Assembly: GCA_964610175.1 (NCBI GenBank)
Contig: CAZSVE010000013.1
Coordinates: 1 to 51,180, forward strand
Length of the DNA stretch: 51,180 nt
DNA from: CAZSVE01 sp964610175
GTDB taxonomy: Bacteria > Pseudomonadota > Gammaproteobacteria > HK1
Direction of reading: 5' to 3'
Part shown: piece by piece, positions 1-8,086 of the stretch
Numbering within the stretch: the stretch's first letter is position 1
Layout: every line of letters begins with the position of its first letter
The notes under the pieces: generated by a model
What the model was told of the DNA's origin: nothing
Database searches by the model: none
What the model saw: the letters and a program-made list of their open reading frames with translations, nothing else
Made by a program: the position numbers and the translations under genes

Positions 1-354
1 CTTATAGTGGGATGGATAAACCCGTGTCTTTTCGCGTTCACTTCATCCTGTTGCTCCTCGAACAAGCACGTTAGTTCAGGGCAGGCTTAGCAGACTGCGA
101 CGGTGGATCATGCTGATATGCGTGGATTGGGTACCACCTGACTTCAATTGCGTCGCGGAGCTGGCCTTTCTCTATAAGCAGGGATTATCGGTTGAGAACG
201 CCCATTTTGGGATTATCCCAACCAACGCCGGTTTAGTCCGAACAAGGGTTCTCCTCACCGGCTAAACCTACCCTGAATCAACGTTCCTGACTCCGCCTTG
301 TCGATACTCGATCATGTCGGTTCGAACACAAGCTTCGCTGGTGCTTGTCTACGG
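1..354. other. Gap without a recognised gene at window start
   Basis: I see no convincing coding frame here. An inverted pair GGTTTAG / CTAAACC lies near 233-274. The last 60 bases hold the end of a family A dispersed repeat. The region lies downstream of the minus-strand sensor kinase gene, so it could contain its terminator, but no clear hairpin with a T-run is visible. Confidence 0.4.
293..341 (+). repeat. Family A repeat, 3' half
   Basis: The partial copy carries the family A end: a TCATG..GGTTCGA..CACAAGCTTCGCTGG core like those at 7080-7144 and 7413-7469. The 5' half with TTTCCCGCTC is missing. Confidence 0.75.
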
Positions 355-2829
355 TTACGTTGCCAGATGCCCTGTGTGATGCCCCGTAAGTAACTTCTTC
401 AAGTGTAAAGGTTGTACGGGTTTTACTATGCAGTCCACTGCACCCGCCGCGATACAGCGTTTCCGTACCTCGGGTCTATATTCAGCAGTTAGGGCAATAA
501 TGGGTGCCTCTTCAAGGGAGCCTTGATCGCAGATTTGAAATATGGTCTCGAAGCCGTCCTTCTCCGGCAGATCTACGTTTACCATGATTAAATCGAACGG
601 TCCGTCTTCGGCCAGGGTATCCGACGCCTCTTCGGCGTCGAAGGCCGCGGCTACGACGACTCCCCAGCGATCCAGTTGGGGAGCCAGCGCCAAAAGGGCA
701 TGTATATCATTGTCTACAATAAGGATTTTTTTGTCGCGAAACCCCTCGTCCACTGCTTGATCCCATGGGGTGTGTTCGGTGGGTTTATCCTCGGAATCAT
801 CGTGTAGCAAAGGGAAGGCCGCGACGATTCGGCTTTGCGTGGTCGATTCGCCATCGGATCGCCACGCCATGGGCAACAGCAGGGAAAATGTCGAACCTTT
901 TCCGATTTCGCTACTGAGGTGGATTCGTCCCCCCAGTAGATCGGCAAGTTCACGGCTGATGGTAAGACCCAGGCCCGTGCCGCCATATCGGCGGCTCGTG
1001 GATCCATCGGCTTGTTGAAACGCCTCGAAAACCACCTCCAATTTCTCCGGGGGAATGCCAATCCCCGTGTCTTCGACGCCAATCCGGATCGGGCGTTGCA
1101 ATCTGTCATCGAAGGTGTTGTGCGCGACACGTATGATAATCTCCCCTTCCTGGGTGAATTTAATCGCATTGGAAAGGAAGTTCTTCAGGATTTGCCGGAG
1201 CTTTTCATTATCGGAAACCAGACCTTTCGGCGTACCTTCTTCGAACTCGACACGGATATGGAGCCTTTTTTCTTCGATCTGCGGTTCGACCAGTTCCACC
1301 AAGCCGGCAAGGAGCACGGATAGGTCGATCGCTTCCGCCGTCAATACGATTTGTTTGGCCTCGATGCGCGAAAGATCCAGGATATCATCGATCAACGTCC
1401 TCAAGTCCTGGGCCGCGGTATGAATCACCCGGCTCTGCTTGACATGATCCGCGGATAACTGATTATCCCCGTTCTCCGCCAGTATCTTCGATAACAAGAT
1501 GATGGAATTCAGGGGGGTACGTAGCTCGTGGCTTACATTGGTCAGGAACTCCGATTTATAGCGATTGGACTTCTCCAGTTCCATCGAGTGGGCCTTCAGT
1601 GCCTCGGCATGCCGGGCGTGTGTCTCCGCCAATTTAGTCAGATGTTCACCGAACTCTCGGAGCTCTTGGGGACGATGCCATAGAAATCGCACCGATTCAT
1701 TGTATGCGACTACCCGACGGATCCCGTCGATCAGTTCATGTCCGATCCGCTCTGCCCGCCCCGCAAACCAATTCGCCACGATCAACACCACGGCGATAAG
1801 CGACAATACGATGGCGATGACGCGTATGGGAAATACCCACAGGATATCGGTGACCGGAGAAGAACTTACCTGCCGGCCCACCCAAAGGATCCCGGACTGC
1901 TCCGTGGAAAACCAGGGAATCCAGATTACCTGCCTCCCCTTGTCGCCTTCCCAGATCTGAGGCTCCGGTTTTTTGTCATCGGAAATATTATCGGAAATAT
2001 TATCGAAGATTCGCTGCAACCCGGGAAAATCATCGAAGGCGGTGCGGGAACCGATATCGCCACTACCCGCCACATTAAGATAGTGACCATCGCTATGCAC
2101 CCAATAGGTATCGCGGAATGCCTTCGACAGCTGGCTGACATCGATGCTGATCACCACCGTGCCCAACAGGCCCTTGCTTCCCCGTCTGCCATATCCCGCA
2201 ATGGGGCTAATCAGACGCAGTATCATTACGTATCTTGGATCGGTATTCGCACCCTTGGGATTCACGCTGATATTACTCATCAGGAATCCGCCGGGACTCA
2301 AGCGCGTACCCGCTTCGAGAAAGGCCGACGCCGGTCGATCATTGGGTTGCCTGATCGATTCGAACACCAAGGTTTCCGGATTCCGCTCCAACCAGAATCG
2401 CTCATCGTCTTTCTTATCCAAGAATAGAATATGAACGATATCCTTCTGATCGCGAAGGATCTGGTTGATCCAGTTCATATACCATATCCTGGCCACTTGC
2501 AGGGAAGCATTTTTCACGTGTGGATCCGTTTGCACGGGGGGAAAGAATCGGCCTGCATTCGGTGCCTCTCTCATGCGAAGATTCCGCTCCGGGAGAAATC
2601 CCGGTTCCGGCACCTTGGCCAGCAGGCGCACCATCTCGTTACGGCTAAATAGCAGTTGGTTGAGATCATGGAATTCCGCATGGAGGAACCTGCGGTATGA
2701 GTCATGATAAATAGACTCCAGGTGATCCAGGCGATCCAATATCACTGGAAAATTGATACCCACCAGGGCAACCAGCGGTGCCAGCCCAAACAAAAGCAGA
2801 ATCAAAAAGATGTGACTGCGTAATCTCAT
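355..2829 (-). CDS. Hybrid sensor histidine kinase with degenerate receiver domain
   Basis: The 824-residue protein is a membrane-bound sensor kinase. One hydrophobic helix lies near residues 8-30, then about 300 extracytoplasmic residues, then a second helix near 330-357. The HisKA domain has the phosphoacceptor in NVSHELRTPLN (His434). The HATPase_c boxes are NFLSNAIKFT, VEDTGIGIP and GTGLGL. A C-terminal receiver-like domain (about 700-815) keeps the switch Thr in IALTAE and the Lys in IVKP. The usual phosphoacceptor Asp is Asn751 (MVNVDLPEKDG), and the acidic pair reads VDND. The kinase core therefore looks intact, while the receiver probably cannot be phosphorylated in the usual way. No partner response regulator lies nearby, and the ligand cannot be read from the sequence. 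Confidence 0.93.
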   Translation of the reverse strand: MRLRSHIFLILLLFGLAPLVALVGINFPVILDRLDHLESIYHDSYRRFLHAEFHDLNQLLFSRNEMVRLLAKVPEPGFLPERNLRMREAPNAGRFFPPVQTDPHVKNASLQVARIWYMNWINQILRDQKDIVHILFLDKKDDERFWLERNPETLVFESIRQPNDRPASAFLEAGTRLSPGGFLMSNISVNPKGANTDPRYVMILRLISPIAGYGRRGSKGLLGTVVISIDVSQLSKAFRDTYWVHSDGHYLNVAGSGDIGSRTAFDDFPGLQRIFDNISDNISDDKKPEPQIWEGDKGRQVIWIPWFSTEQSGILWVGRQVSSSPVTDILWVFPIRVIAIVLSLIAVVLIVANWFAGRAERIGHELIDGIRRVVAYNESVRFLWHRPQELREFGEHLTKLAETHARHAEALKAHSMELEKSNRYKSEFLTNVSHELRTPLNSIILLSKILAENGDNQLSADHVKQSRVIHTAAQDLRTLIDDILDLSRIEAKQIVLTAEAIDLSVLLAGLVELVEPQIEEKRLHIRVEFEEGTPKGLVSDNEKLRQILKNFLSNAIKFTQEGEIIIRVAHNTFDDRLQRPIRIGVEDTGIGIPPEKLEVVFEAFQQADGSTSRRYGGTGLGLTISRELADLLGGRIHLSSEIGKGSTFSLLLPMAWRSDGESTTQSRIVAAFPLLHDDSEDKPTEHTPWDQAVDEGFRDKKILIVDNDIHALLALAPQLDRWGVVVAAAFDAEEASDTLAEDGPFDLIMVNVDLPEKDGFETIFQICDQGSLEEAPIIALTAEYRPEVRKRCIAAGAVDCIVKPVQPLHLKKLLTGHHTGHLAT

Positions 2830-2935
2830 GGCTCGAACTATCGAAAAAAGATCCGGTATTTTTTATACATCACGCGATCCACTGCAGCATCGTCACGCCA
2901 GAGAACTCCTGAAACCGTACAATCCTTGCCACAAA

Positions 2936-3095
2936 ACCCTAACTCGGCCAAGCCGGAACCAAAAGGGACTTCCGCTGGTTCCCAAGCGGAAGCTCGAGAA
3001 TCCTTTCATGTCGCTCCCAAGCTCCCGCTTGGGAGCGAGCGGAAAATTTTCGATCGTTTTGTTCAAGATTTTCCGGAGAAGGGACTCCGATTATT
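2936..3095 (+). repeat. Family C dispersed repeat
   Basis: The unit of about 155 bp contains the inverted stretch CTCCCAAGCTCCCGCTTGGGAG-like arms and ends with AAGATTTTCCGGAGAAGGGA. It is repeated in reverse at 26889-27046 and, diverged, at 41520-41672. It lies in the 594-bp gap between the kinase and folK, where I see no gene. Confidence 0.75.
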
Positions 3096-3303
3096 CCCCA
3101 AAGTTGCCCCAAAATATACCTTTCATTAGCTTGTTCATTTTCCGCTCATCATTCGCATTGGCCGCGCACCGAAGACACCGATCACCTCGGTGACGCCGAC
3201 CACACGATCCGTCCCGGTATCGGAGGGCCATTACTCGCCATGAAAACGGGCCCAAGGAGAGCAGACACAGTGAAAAAGACATTACATCGGTCCATCGACT
3301 TCA

Positions 3304-3389
3304 AGGTATCGGAAAGACAAAGACCTCGGGAGAACCGGTGCGCGCGCCTGGACCCATCCCGCTTCAGTCCTGGCGCGAAGCGCCAACAT
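3304..3389 (-). repeat. Family B dispersed repeat
   Basis: Read on the minus strand it runs from ATGTTGGCGCTTCGCGCC to TTTCCGATACCT, matching the B copies at 6356 and 39890. Flanking bases are CTTC and GTTC, close to the GAAC-type duplication seen at better-preserved copies. It ends just before folK and adds false in-frame codons upstream of the folK start. Confidence 0.8.
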
Positions 3390-3423
3390 GTTCTCATTCC
3401 GATCCATGGGTCGTGACCACCTC

Positions 3424-3930
3424 ATGCCGAAAGCATATATCGGTATTGGTGGAAATCTCGGGGATACCATCGCCACGGTGCGTTCCGCGTTCGCGGCATT
3501 GGCCGGACTACCGGAAACCACCCTCCTGTCCACATCCATGCTCTATCGTACTTCCCCCTTGGGGCCCATCCGCCAGCCGGACTTCATCAACGCCGTTGCT
3601 GCCATTCGAACCCCGTTGACACCCCTTGCCTTGCTTTCCTGGTTACAATCCATCGAGCACCAGCACGGTCGCATCCGCGATGGCGCACGTTGGGGACCCC
3701 GTACATTGGATCTGGACCTGTTATTGTACGGAGACAGCCGGATTGTCGAGGATACGTTGATGGTACCCCATCCCGGCCTATGCCAGCGCGCCTTCGTCCT
3801 GTATCCACTCTATGAAATTGCCCCGGACCTCGAGATTCCGGGACACGGACCCCTGGTACGATTACTGCCAGCAGTTGCCGGGCAACGGATCGCCGTAGCG
3901 AACCTCCAGCAAGGTACATCGGGTTCGTGA
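3424..3930 (+). CDS. folK: 2-amino-4-hydroxy-6-hydroxymethyldihydropteridine pyrophosphokinase
   Basis: HPPK transfers pyrophosphate from ATP to hydroxymethyldihydropterin in folate synthesis. The 168-residue product begins MPKAYIGIGGNLGD, the usual N-terminus of the family. It carries the ATP/pterin-binding signature GPRTLDLDLLLYG and the conserved VPHPGL segment. An ATG 36 bases further upstream is in frame, but its 12 extra residues are encoded by the edge of a family B repeat, so the start at 3424 is preferred. No strong Shine-Dalgarno sequence is visible. folK stands alone here; the panB/panC or pcnB neighbours common elsewhere are absent. Confidence 0.95.
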   Translation: MPKAYIGIGGNLGDTIATVRSAFAALAGLPETTLLSTSMLYRTSPLGPIRQPDFINAVAAIRTPLTPLALLSWLQSIEHQHGRIRDGARWGPRTLDLDLLLYGDSRIVEDTLMVPHPGLCQRAFVLYPLYEIAPDLEIPGHGPLVRLLPAVAGQRIAVANLQQGTSGS

Positions 3931-3959
3931 TCCCTGGCGAAGCTTCCCTGGAAATCTTC

Positions 3960-4866
3960 CGGCTTTTACGAAATCGCGCATTTTCCCTCTTCCATCCTCG
4001 CCTGTCCCGTGGCACCGGGGTGTCCAATATTTCCGCAACGCGCTTGATTCGGGCGTTTTTGAAGATTTTGGCGAGTTGTTGCGGGGTGGCGGGGATGTCC
4101 AGAGCGGCTTCGGCTTGGGCGGTAGTGGCGCCTTGTGGGTTTTGATACTCCGGACGCAACCAGCGAGTGAGGCCACGCTGTTCCTCGGCAGCGCGTTGCT
4201 GGTTGAGCGCCACCAGGCGTTTCAGCAATCCCTCTTCGGCGTCAAGCTGATCATCCGGTTTCTCCGGCCCCAAGGTGATTGACCAAGGCGTGGTCGCGCC
4301 GAGGCGGCCCACCAGTTTTTTTGCCAAATCCCCCCAGCCGTAGGCCTCGAACACCGCCCGACCCGGTTCGTCATGGAGCTGGCGCAGCACGGAAACCAAG
4401 CCCTGTTCGTGGATGGACTTTTCCTTGGCAGTGAGTGGTTCGCCCTTGGTAGGGTAAATAAGCGCCTCTGGCGCGCATTCACCATCGGCGGTGGCAATCG
4501 GATCTCCACTGTTGCCCATTGTCCCATCACTCTTGGCGGCTGTCTTTTCACTACTGGCAACGGCCATCCCACTCTTGGCGAGCGCCATCGGACGATTGGC
4601 GATCGTACCGGCACTTGGTACGGTTGCCGGAGCGCCTTGTGCAATGGTCCGGGCATCGGTTGCCGTTGCCTCCTGGCGAGTGGCCATGGTCTTTTCAGGG
4701 GATGACATGGACCCTTGTCCCCCGGACGGTGTCCGTCCGGCGAGGATCGTCGATTCGGGCGCAGTTTTTCGAGGACGTTATAGATCCCAGTGAGGGTCAA
4801 GCCGGGATGTTGCCCTTGCCGGCGCTTGCGGGGCAGGCGTCGATTCTCTCGGCAAAGTCACGGATC
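3960..4866 (-). pseudogene. Remnant of a class I N6-adenine DNA methyltransferase (Eco57I/YeeA-like), C-terminal part
   Basis: Pieces of the C-terminal region of large restriction-type methyltransferases survive in several frames. They are RQGQHPGLTLTGIYNVLEKL (about 4825-4765), GEPLTAKEKSIHEQGLVSV with QLHDEPGRAVFEAYGWGDL (about 4450-4330), and RLVALNQQRAAEEQRGLTRW to ILDT (about 4240-4020). Between the first and second pieces lies a 21-bp tandem repeat tract that relatives would not be expected to have. Frames change between the pieces and again after ILDT, so the frame that stays open runs on antisense into folK. The 5' part, with the catalytic NPPY-type motif, is missing and a family A repeat abuts the break. 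I take it as a dead restriction-modification gene. The family call rests on remembered conserved wording and should be checked by search. Confidence 0.7.
4475..4705 (-). repeat. Ten imperfect 21-bp (7-codon) tandem units inside the methyltransferase remnant
   Basis: On the minus strand the units begin GCCA and encode seven residues each: ATRQEAT, ATDARTI, AQGAPAT, VPSAGTI, ANRPMAL, AKSGMAV, ASSEKTA, AKSDGTM, GNSGDPI, ATADGEC. The period stays at exactly 21 bases. The tract separates two segments of the methyltransferase remnant that I expect to be nearly adjacent in intact relatives. Confidence 0.8.
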
Positions 4867-4871
4867 CGGGG

Positions 4872-4976
4872 CTAGCAAAGCTTGTGCTCGATCCGGCAAA
4901 GCATGACCCGGTATTGGTAAAGCGAAATCGGTGCCTTGTAAACCTCGATCCAATTGTGAAGCTGAGCGGGAAATAA
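4872..4976 (-). repeat. Family A dispersed repeat
   Basis: The inverted copy runs CTAGCAAAGCTTGTGCTCG to GAGCGGGAAATAAA. It lies between two pseudogenes, immediately beyond the broken 5' end of the methyltransferase remnant. Confidence 0.85.
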
Positions 4977-4993
4977 AAAATTTTTATACCAAA

Positions 4994-5449
4994 TCACGCA
5001 GCTAAAGATGGCTGAATAAGATATTCACGGAGGATCAGAGTCGTAGCAAGTACACGTTGTCCAGGCTTAGTCAGGTAATACTTGTAGCGATGACCTGTTT
5101 TTTCGATCAAGCCGTGCAAGCGCAGTCGCTAGATGGTCCGCTCCCCACGGACAAGGGTAAGGAACAATTGATAGTCATTATCGAGGAACAAGTTGAAGCC
5201 ACGGAAGGAACGCCCGTTTTCCTTTGCCGGAGCAGATACTTTATGAATAGCTTTCTGTTCGGCATCGGGATTGTCGATACAGGCCATGAAAGCAAAGTAG
5301 CGCATGTTCGCTTCCTGCATGAGCTTGCGTAAATCAGGTAGAGAATAGATATTCTTGCGTAGCGGTGCGAGCTTGAATACCCGCTCGCCGTTGCGCTGTT
5401 CCACATAACGGTGGTGTTTGAAAAACTTTTTTGGAGGCTCATCCAACAA
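4994..5449 (-). pseudogene. Truncated conserved protein with winged-helix-like C-terminus, in-frame amber codon
   Basis: The frame encodes segments such as KNIYSLPDLRKLMQEANMRY and GRSFRGFNLFLDNDYQLFL, then RGERTI, a TAG at about 5127, and in the same frame RLRLHGLIEKTGHRYKYYL and KPGQRVLATTLILREYLIQP up to a stop at 4994. The second part looks like the recognition helix and wing of a small DNA-binding domain. I recall this as the end of a widespread hypothetical protein of several hundred residues in which about 25 residues normally separate the two segments. If so, this copy is truncated at its start, deleted internally and stopped. Function is unknown. Confidence 0.6.
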
Positions 5450-5473
5450 AAAACCCGCATTTTCGCGGGGTTA
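5445..5473 (-). terminator. Rho-independent terminator after tRNA-Met
   Basis: On the minus strand a CCCCGC / GCGGG stem with a GAAAAT loop is followed by TTTTTTG. It lies about 36 bases beyond the CCA end of tRNA-Met, as expected for the pth-tRNA transcript. Confidence 0.85.
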
Positions 5474-5508
5474 TTGGTCTTTTCGGAGGGTGTTTGGAAG
5501 AGGGGGTT

Positions 5509-5584
5509 GGTGGCTACGGGTGGACTTGAACCACCGACCTCAGCATTATGAGTGCCGCGCTCTAACCAGCTGAGCTACGTAGCC
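5509..5584 (-). tRNA. tRNA-Met (CAU), elongator type
   Basis: The 76-nt cloverleaf starts GGCTACGTAGCTCAG, has the anticodon loop CTCATAA and the T-arm GGTTCAAGTCC, and ends with an encoded CCA. The paired first base (G1-C72) and overall likeness to elongator tRNA-Met argue against the initiator. A CAU anticodon could also be tRNA-Ile2 (lysidine), which is less likely here. Its first ten bases are also the last codons of pth. Confidence 0.92.
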
Positions 5585-6159
5585 GAAACATGAAGCGTAT
5601 TCATTGCGCGAGCCAAGTTGCCTTCCAGGATGTCGGGGAGTACGGCATATGCGCGCGCAATGGCCTCTTCGATGCGGGTCTGCTCTTCGACCGGGGCCGA
5701 GTGCAGGACATAATTTACCACATCATCGCGGTGACCTGGGTGCCCGACGCCAACACGCAGGCGATTGAAATCGGAAGTATTGATATGAGTCATGATATCG
5801 CGCAGGCCGTTGTGTCCACCATGCCCACCTCCTTTCTTGAGGCGCATGGTCCCCGGCGGTAGATCGATCTCATCGTGGACGATGAGCACCTCCTCGGGCG
5901 CATAGCGATAATAGTGGAAAAGGGCCGCTACGGATAGTCCGCTCTTATTCATGAAGGTGGCGGGTTTGAAAAGGCGGCAGGGTTTTCCGTCGACCTCGAT
6001 GCGACATTCGTCTCCGAGGAACCTGGCGGTGGCCCGGAACGCCTCGCGGAAATGGGAGGCGAGTCCATCGACGAACCAAAAACCGGCATTGTGGCGTGTC
6101 ATGGCGTAACGTGTTCCCGGATTCCCGAGCCCTACGACCAGACCGATAGGCAATGGCAC
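5575..6159 (-). CDS. pth: Peptidyl-tRNA hydrolase
   Basis: Pth frees tRNAs from drop-off peptidyl-tRNAs in the cytoplasm. The 194-residue product has the full set of family motifs: VVGLGNPG (Asn13), TRHNAGF with catalytic His23, FMNKSG, VHDEIDLPPG with the conserved Asp, and GGGHGGHNGLR. The gene ends TCG GCT ACG TAG, so its final two sense codons and its stop lie inside the first ten bases of tRNA-Met, and the two must share a transcript. The usual upstream partner rplY and downstream ychF are absent. Upstream is a family A repeat. Confidence 0.96.
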   Translation of the reverse strand: MPLPIGLVVGLGNPGTRYAMTRHNAGFWFVDGLASHFREAFRATARFLGDECRIEVDGKPCRLFKPATFMNKSGLSVAALFHYYRYAPEEVLIVHDEIDLPPGTMRLKKGGGHGGHNGLRDIMTHINTSDFNRLRVGVGHPGHRDDVVNYVLHSAPVEEQTRIEEAIARAYAVLPDILEGNLARAMNTLHVSAT

Positions 6160-6243
6160 GTTGCGATTTCTCCCTGTATGGAATTCGTAAAATGGCGATT
6201 TCTCGAAAGTCGTCTTGTCCCAAGAGACTGTTTTGTCGAATTT

Positions 6244-6355
6244 TAGCGAAGCTTGTGCTCAAATCGATGAAGCATGATTGATTATCGGTAAGGCGGAATT
6301 GGCGCTGCGCATTGTAAAATTTCGATCCAATTGTGAAGCTGAGCGGGAAATAAAC
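6244..6355 (-). repeat. Family A dispersed repeat
   Basis: The inverted full copy runs TAGCGAAGCTTGTGCTC to GAGCGGGAAATAAAC. Its outer end is interrupted by a family B element, with TAAAC on both sides of B. Confidence 0.88.
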
Positions 6356-6440
6356 ATGTTAGCGCTTCGCGTCAAGGCTGAAGCGGGGTGGGTCTTGGCG
6401 CACCTAGCGGTTCTCTCGGGATTTTTGTTTTTCCGATACT
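6356..6440 (+). repeat. Family B element flanked by TAAAC duplication
   Basis: The 85-bp element runs from ATGTTAGCGCTTCGCG to TTTTTCCGATACT. TAAAC is present at 6351-6355 and again at 6441-6445. The first copy belongs to the family A end, so this looks like a target duplication. Confidence 0.8.
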
Positions 6441-6455
6441 TAAACAACATAACGG

Positions 6456-6482
6456 AAAAACCCGCACTTAAGCGGGTTTTCG
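6456..6482 (-). terminator. Rho-independent terminator after tRNA-Val
   Basis: On the minus strand an AAACCCGC / GCGGGTTT stem with a TTAAGT loop continues into TTTCC. It starts about 32 bases after the CCA end of tRNA-Val. The arms are A/T-flanked on both sides, so it may also stop plus-strand transcripts. Confidence 0.8.
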
Positions 6483-6513
6483 CATCTCGTTGAATGGTGT
6501 TGGATGATTGATG

Positions 6514-6589
6514 TGGTGGGTGCTGAGGGATTTGAACCCACGACCTTCGCCTTGTAAGGGCGGCGCTCTCCCAACTGAGCTAAGCACCC
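6514..6589 (-). tRNA. tRNA-Val (UAC)
   Basis: The 76-nt gene starts GGGTGCTTAGCTCAG, has the anticodon loop CTTACAA (anticodon TAC) and the T-arm GGGTTCAAATCCC, and ends with an encoded CCA. All four stems pair. Confidence 0.95.
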
Positions 6590-6911
6590 CGAATGGATGC
6601 GCCTCGGGAATAAAGAACCCTTCTCGAAGAAGTCGATTCCGATAACGCTCGAGGACATTCTATCATTTCAACAGGAATTGGGATACTTCACCCTACAGTA
6701 TCATTTCATATTGGAAGAGGCTCTACGTTGCCGAAGATCGTGTTTCGATGCATCATTTGGCATTTAGAAACGGGGAATGAAAGTGAGCCATGAGAACAAC
6801 ACGATGGAATCCCTCGATGGCGTCGAGGGAGGGTGGATTTCGGGCGCGGATCGGTGAAAATACCCATGTTGCCGAATGGCCTTGCCACAATGGCGGATAT
6901 TCAATGCCATT

Positions 6912-6997
6912 TACGTATCGTAAAAACAAAACTCACGGGAAACCCGGCGCCGAAATCCGAGCCCATTCCGTTTTGGTTCCGGCGCGAGGCGCCAGCA
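6912..6997 (-). repeat. Family B dispersed repeat, diverged
   Basis: On the minus strand it reads GCTGGCGCCTCGCGCC to GTTTTTACGATACG. It is closest to the copy at 36532-36613, sharing the GGATTTCGGCGCCGGGTTTC centre. Confidence 0.75.
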
Positions 6998-7031
6998 AAT
7001 GACTCGGCGAAGCTTCGCCCCAAACCATTGA

Positions 7032-7144
7032 TTTGCTCATTTCCCGCTCAGCTTCACAATTGGATCGAGTTTTACAATGCGCAGCGCCAATTCCGCCCTA
7101 CTAATACTCAATCATGCTCCATCGGTTTGAGCACAAGCTTCGCT
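7032..7144 (+). repeat. Family A dispersed repeat
   Basis: The full-length copy runs from TTGCTCATTTCCCGCTC to GCACAAGCTTCGCTAA. It abuts an inverted copy, making a head-to-head pair that shares the CTTCGCTAA end. Confidence 0.88.
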
Positions 7145-7229
7145 AAAAGCACGATTTAGCATTGGTAAAGCAAAACTGGCGTTTCGTAAAATCCGACTCA
7201 TTTACGAAGCTGAGCGGGAAATGAACAAA
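7145..7229 (-). repeat. Family A repeat, 5' portion, inverted
   Basis: It runs from GCACGATTTAGCATTGG to GAGCGGGAAATGAACAAA and lacks most of the CTTCGCTAG end. Confidence 0.8.
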
Positions 7230-7412
7230 ATATCCGAACGTGCAGCGCTCGAATTCATGCCCGCCACGGGCCTGGAGGCCGACATCGAACGCGGGTATGG
7301 TAATCTTGGTTTGATTCCTCACCCCGACTGCGTAAATATAGGTTGCTCGACCACATGATTCGGGATTGCAGTATCATCGGAAGTCCCCCTGTGCCAGGGG
7401 TATGGAAACAGG

Positions 7413-7469
7413 ATTCCGCTTTACCAATACTCAATCATGCCTTGTCGGTTCGAGTACAAGCTTCGCTAG
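7413..7469 (+). repeat. Family A repeat, 3' half
   Basis: It carries TTCCGCTTTACCAATACTC and the end GTACAAGCTTCGCTAG. It lies about 90 bases before the DUF971 start. Confidence 0.75.
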
Positions 7470-7557
7470 AGGTTTTCGATCCGCGATCTATCCTTGAGTG
7501 TCTTCAGCGCCACGAAAAACGTTTACTTGTCGAAAGATCATCGAGGTACCCAACGCA

Positions 7558-7932
7558 ATGGCCGAACAACTACCAAAACTGACCAAGATTCGATATCACA
7601 AACAATCCAGAATCCTGGATGTGACATTCGAGGAAAATGAGCAATTTCGACTTCCCGCAGAGTATCTGCGGGTGTACTCACCCTCCGCGGAAGTTCGAGG
7701 CCACGGCCCCGGCCAGGAAACCCTGCAAACAGGTAAGGAGCAGGTGAAAATCACGAAGATCGAACCGATTGGGAATTATGCGGTTTGTCTGCATTTCGAC
7801 GACGGACATGATAGCGGGATCTATTCTTTCGAGGAGATCCATGATCTCAGTGTGCACCAGGAGGGTTATTGGGCGGATTATCTCAAGCGTCTCGATGCTG
7901 CGGGGTATAAGCGCAAAACGGATAATTCGTGA
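7558..7932 (+). CDS. DUF971 (gamma-butyrobetaine hydroxylase N-terminal-like) protein
   Basis: The 124-residue protein has the family pattern: RLPAEYLRVYSPSAEVRGHG, KITKIEPIGNYAVCLHFDDG and HDSGIYSFEEI. The stand-alone form is common in Proteobacteria, where it often sits just upstream of ubiE, and its molecular role is unclear. Here ubiE lies about 4.2 kb downstream on the same strand, so the ancestral neighbourhood appears to have been opened by inserted genes and repeats. I prefer the start at 7558 (MAEQLPKLTKIRYHK), which matches the domain start. The 20 in-frame codons upstream look non-coding. Confidence 0.88.
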   Translation: MAEQLPKLTKIRYHKQSRILDVTFEENEQFRLPAEYLRVYSPSAEVRGHGPGQETLQTGKEQVKITKIEPIGNYAVCLHFDDGHDSGIYSFEEIHDLSVHQEGYWADYLKRLDAAGYKRKTDNS

Positions 7933-8086
7933 TTCGTTACAAAGTAAGCCATGTAATCCCATTTTACACCGGGTCATATCATAAATGCCCGAACATCTGT
8001 TTCGAGCATACCTTCCGACGACCCGGATAGTAGTGAGATGAGTCTTGCATACGGTTTATCGAAGCTCAATCGAGGTAGAAAGTAAC

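Larger units (their letters stand above)
6590..7557. other. Repeat-filled gap with no recognised gene
   Basis: The gap upstream of tRNA-Val and of the DUF971 gene contains a B copy and three A copies or pieces, listed separately, and a short hairpin TCCCTCGATGGCGTCGAGGGA near 6809-6830. Between the repeats (6600-6900 and 7230-7410) I see nothing that reads as protein. Confidence 0.6.

Noticed and set aside
3587..4708. A long minus-strand open frame (373 codons) running across the methyltransferase remnant and antisense to folK
   Set aside because: Only its first two thirds carry family sequence. After a frame change near 4015 the rest is antisense of folK, so it is read-through of a broken gene.
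7032..7229. Repeated units as a CRISPR array
   Set aside because: Copies are about 100 bp, in both orientations and at irregular distances, without spacers or cas genes.
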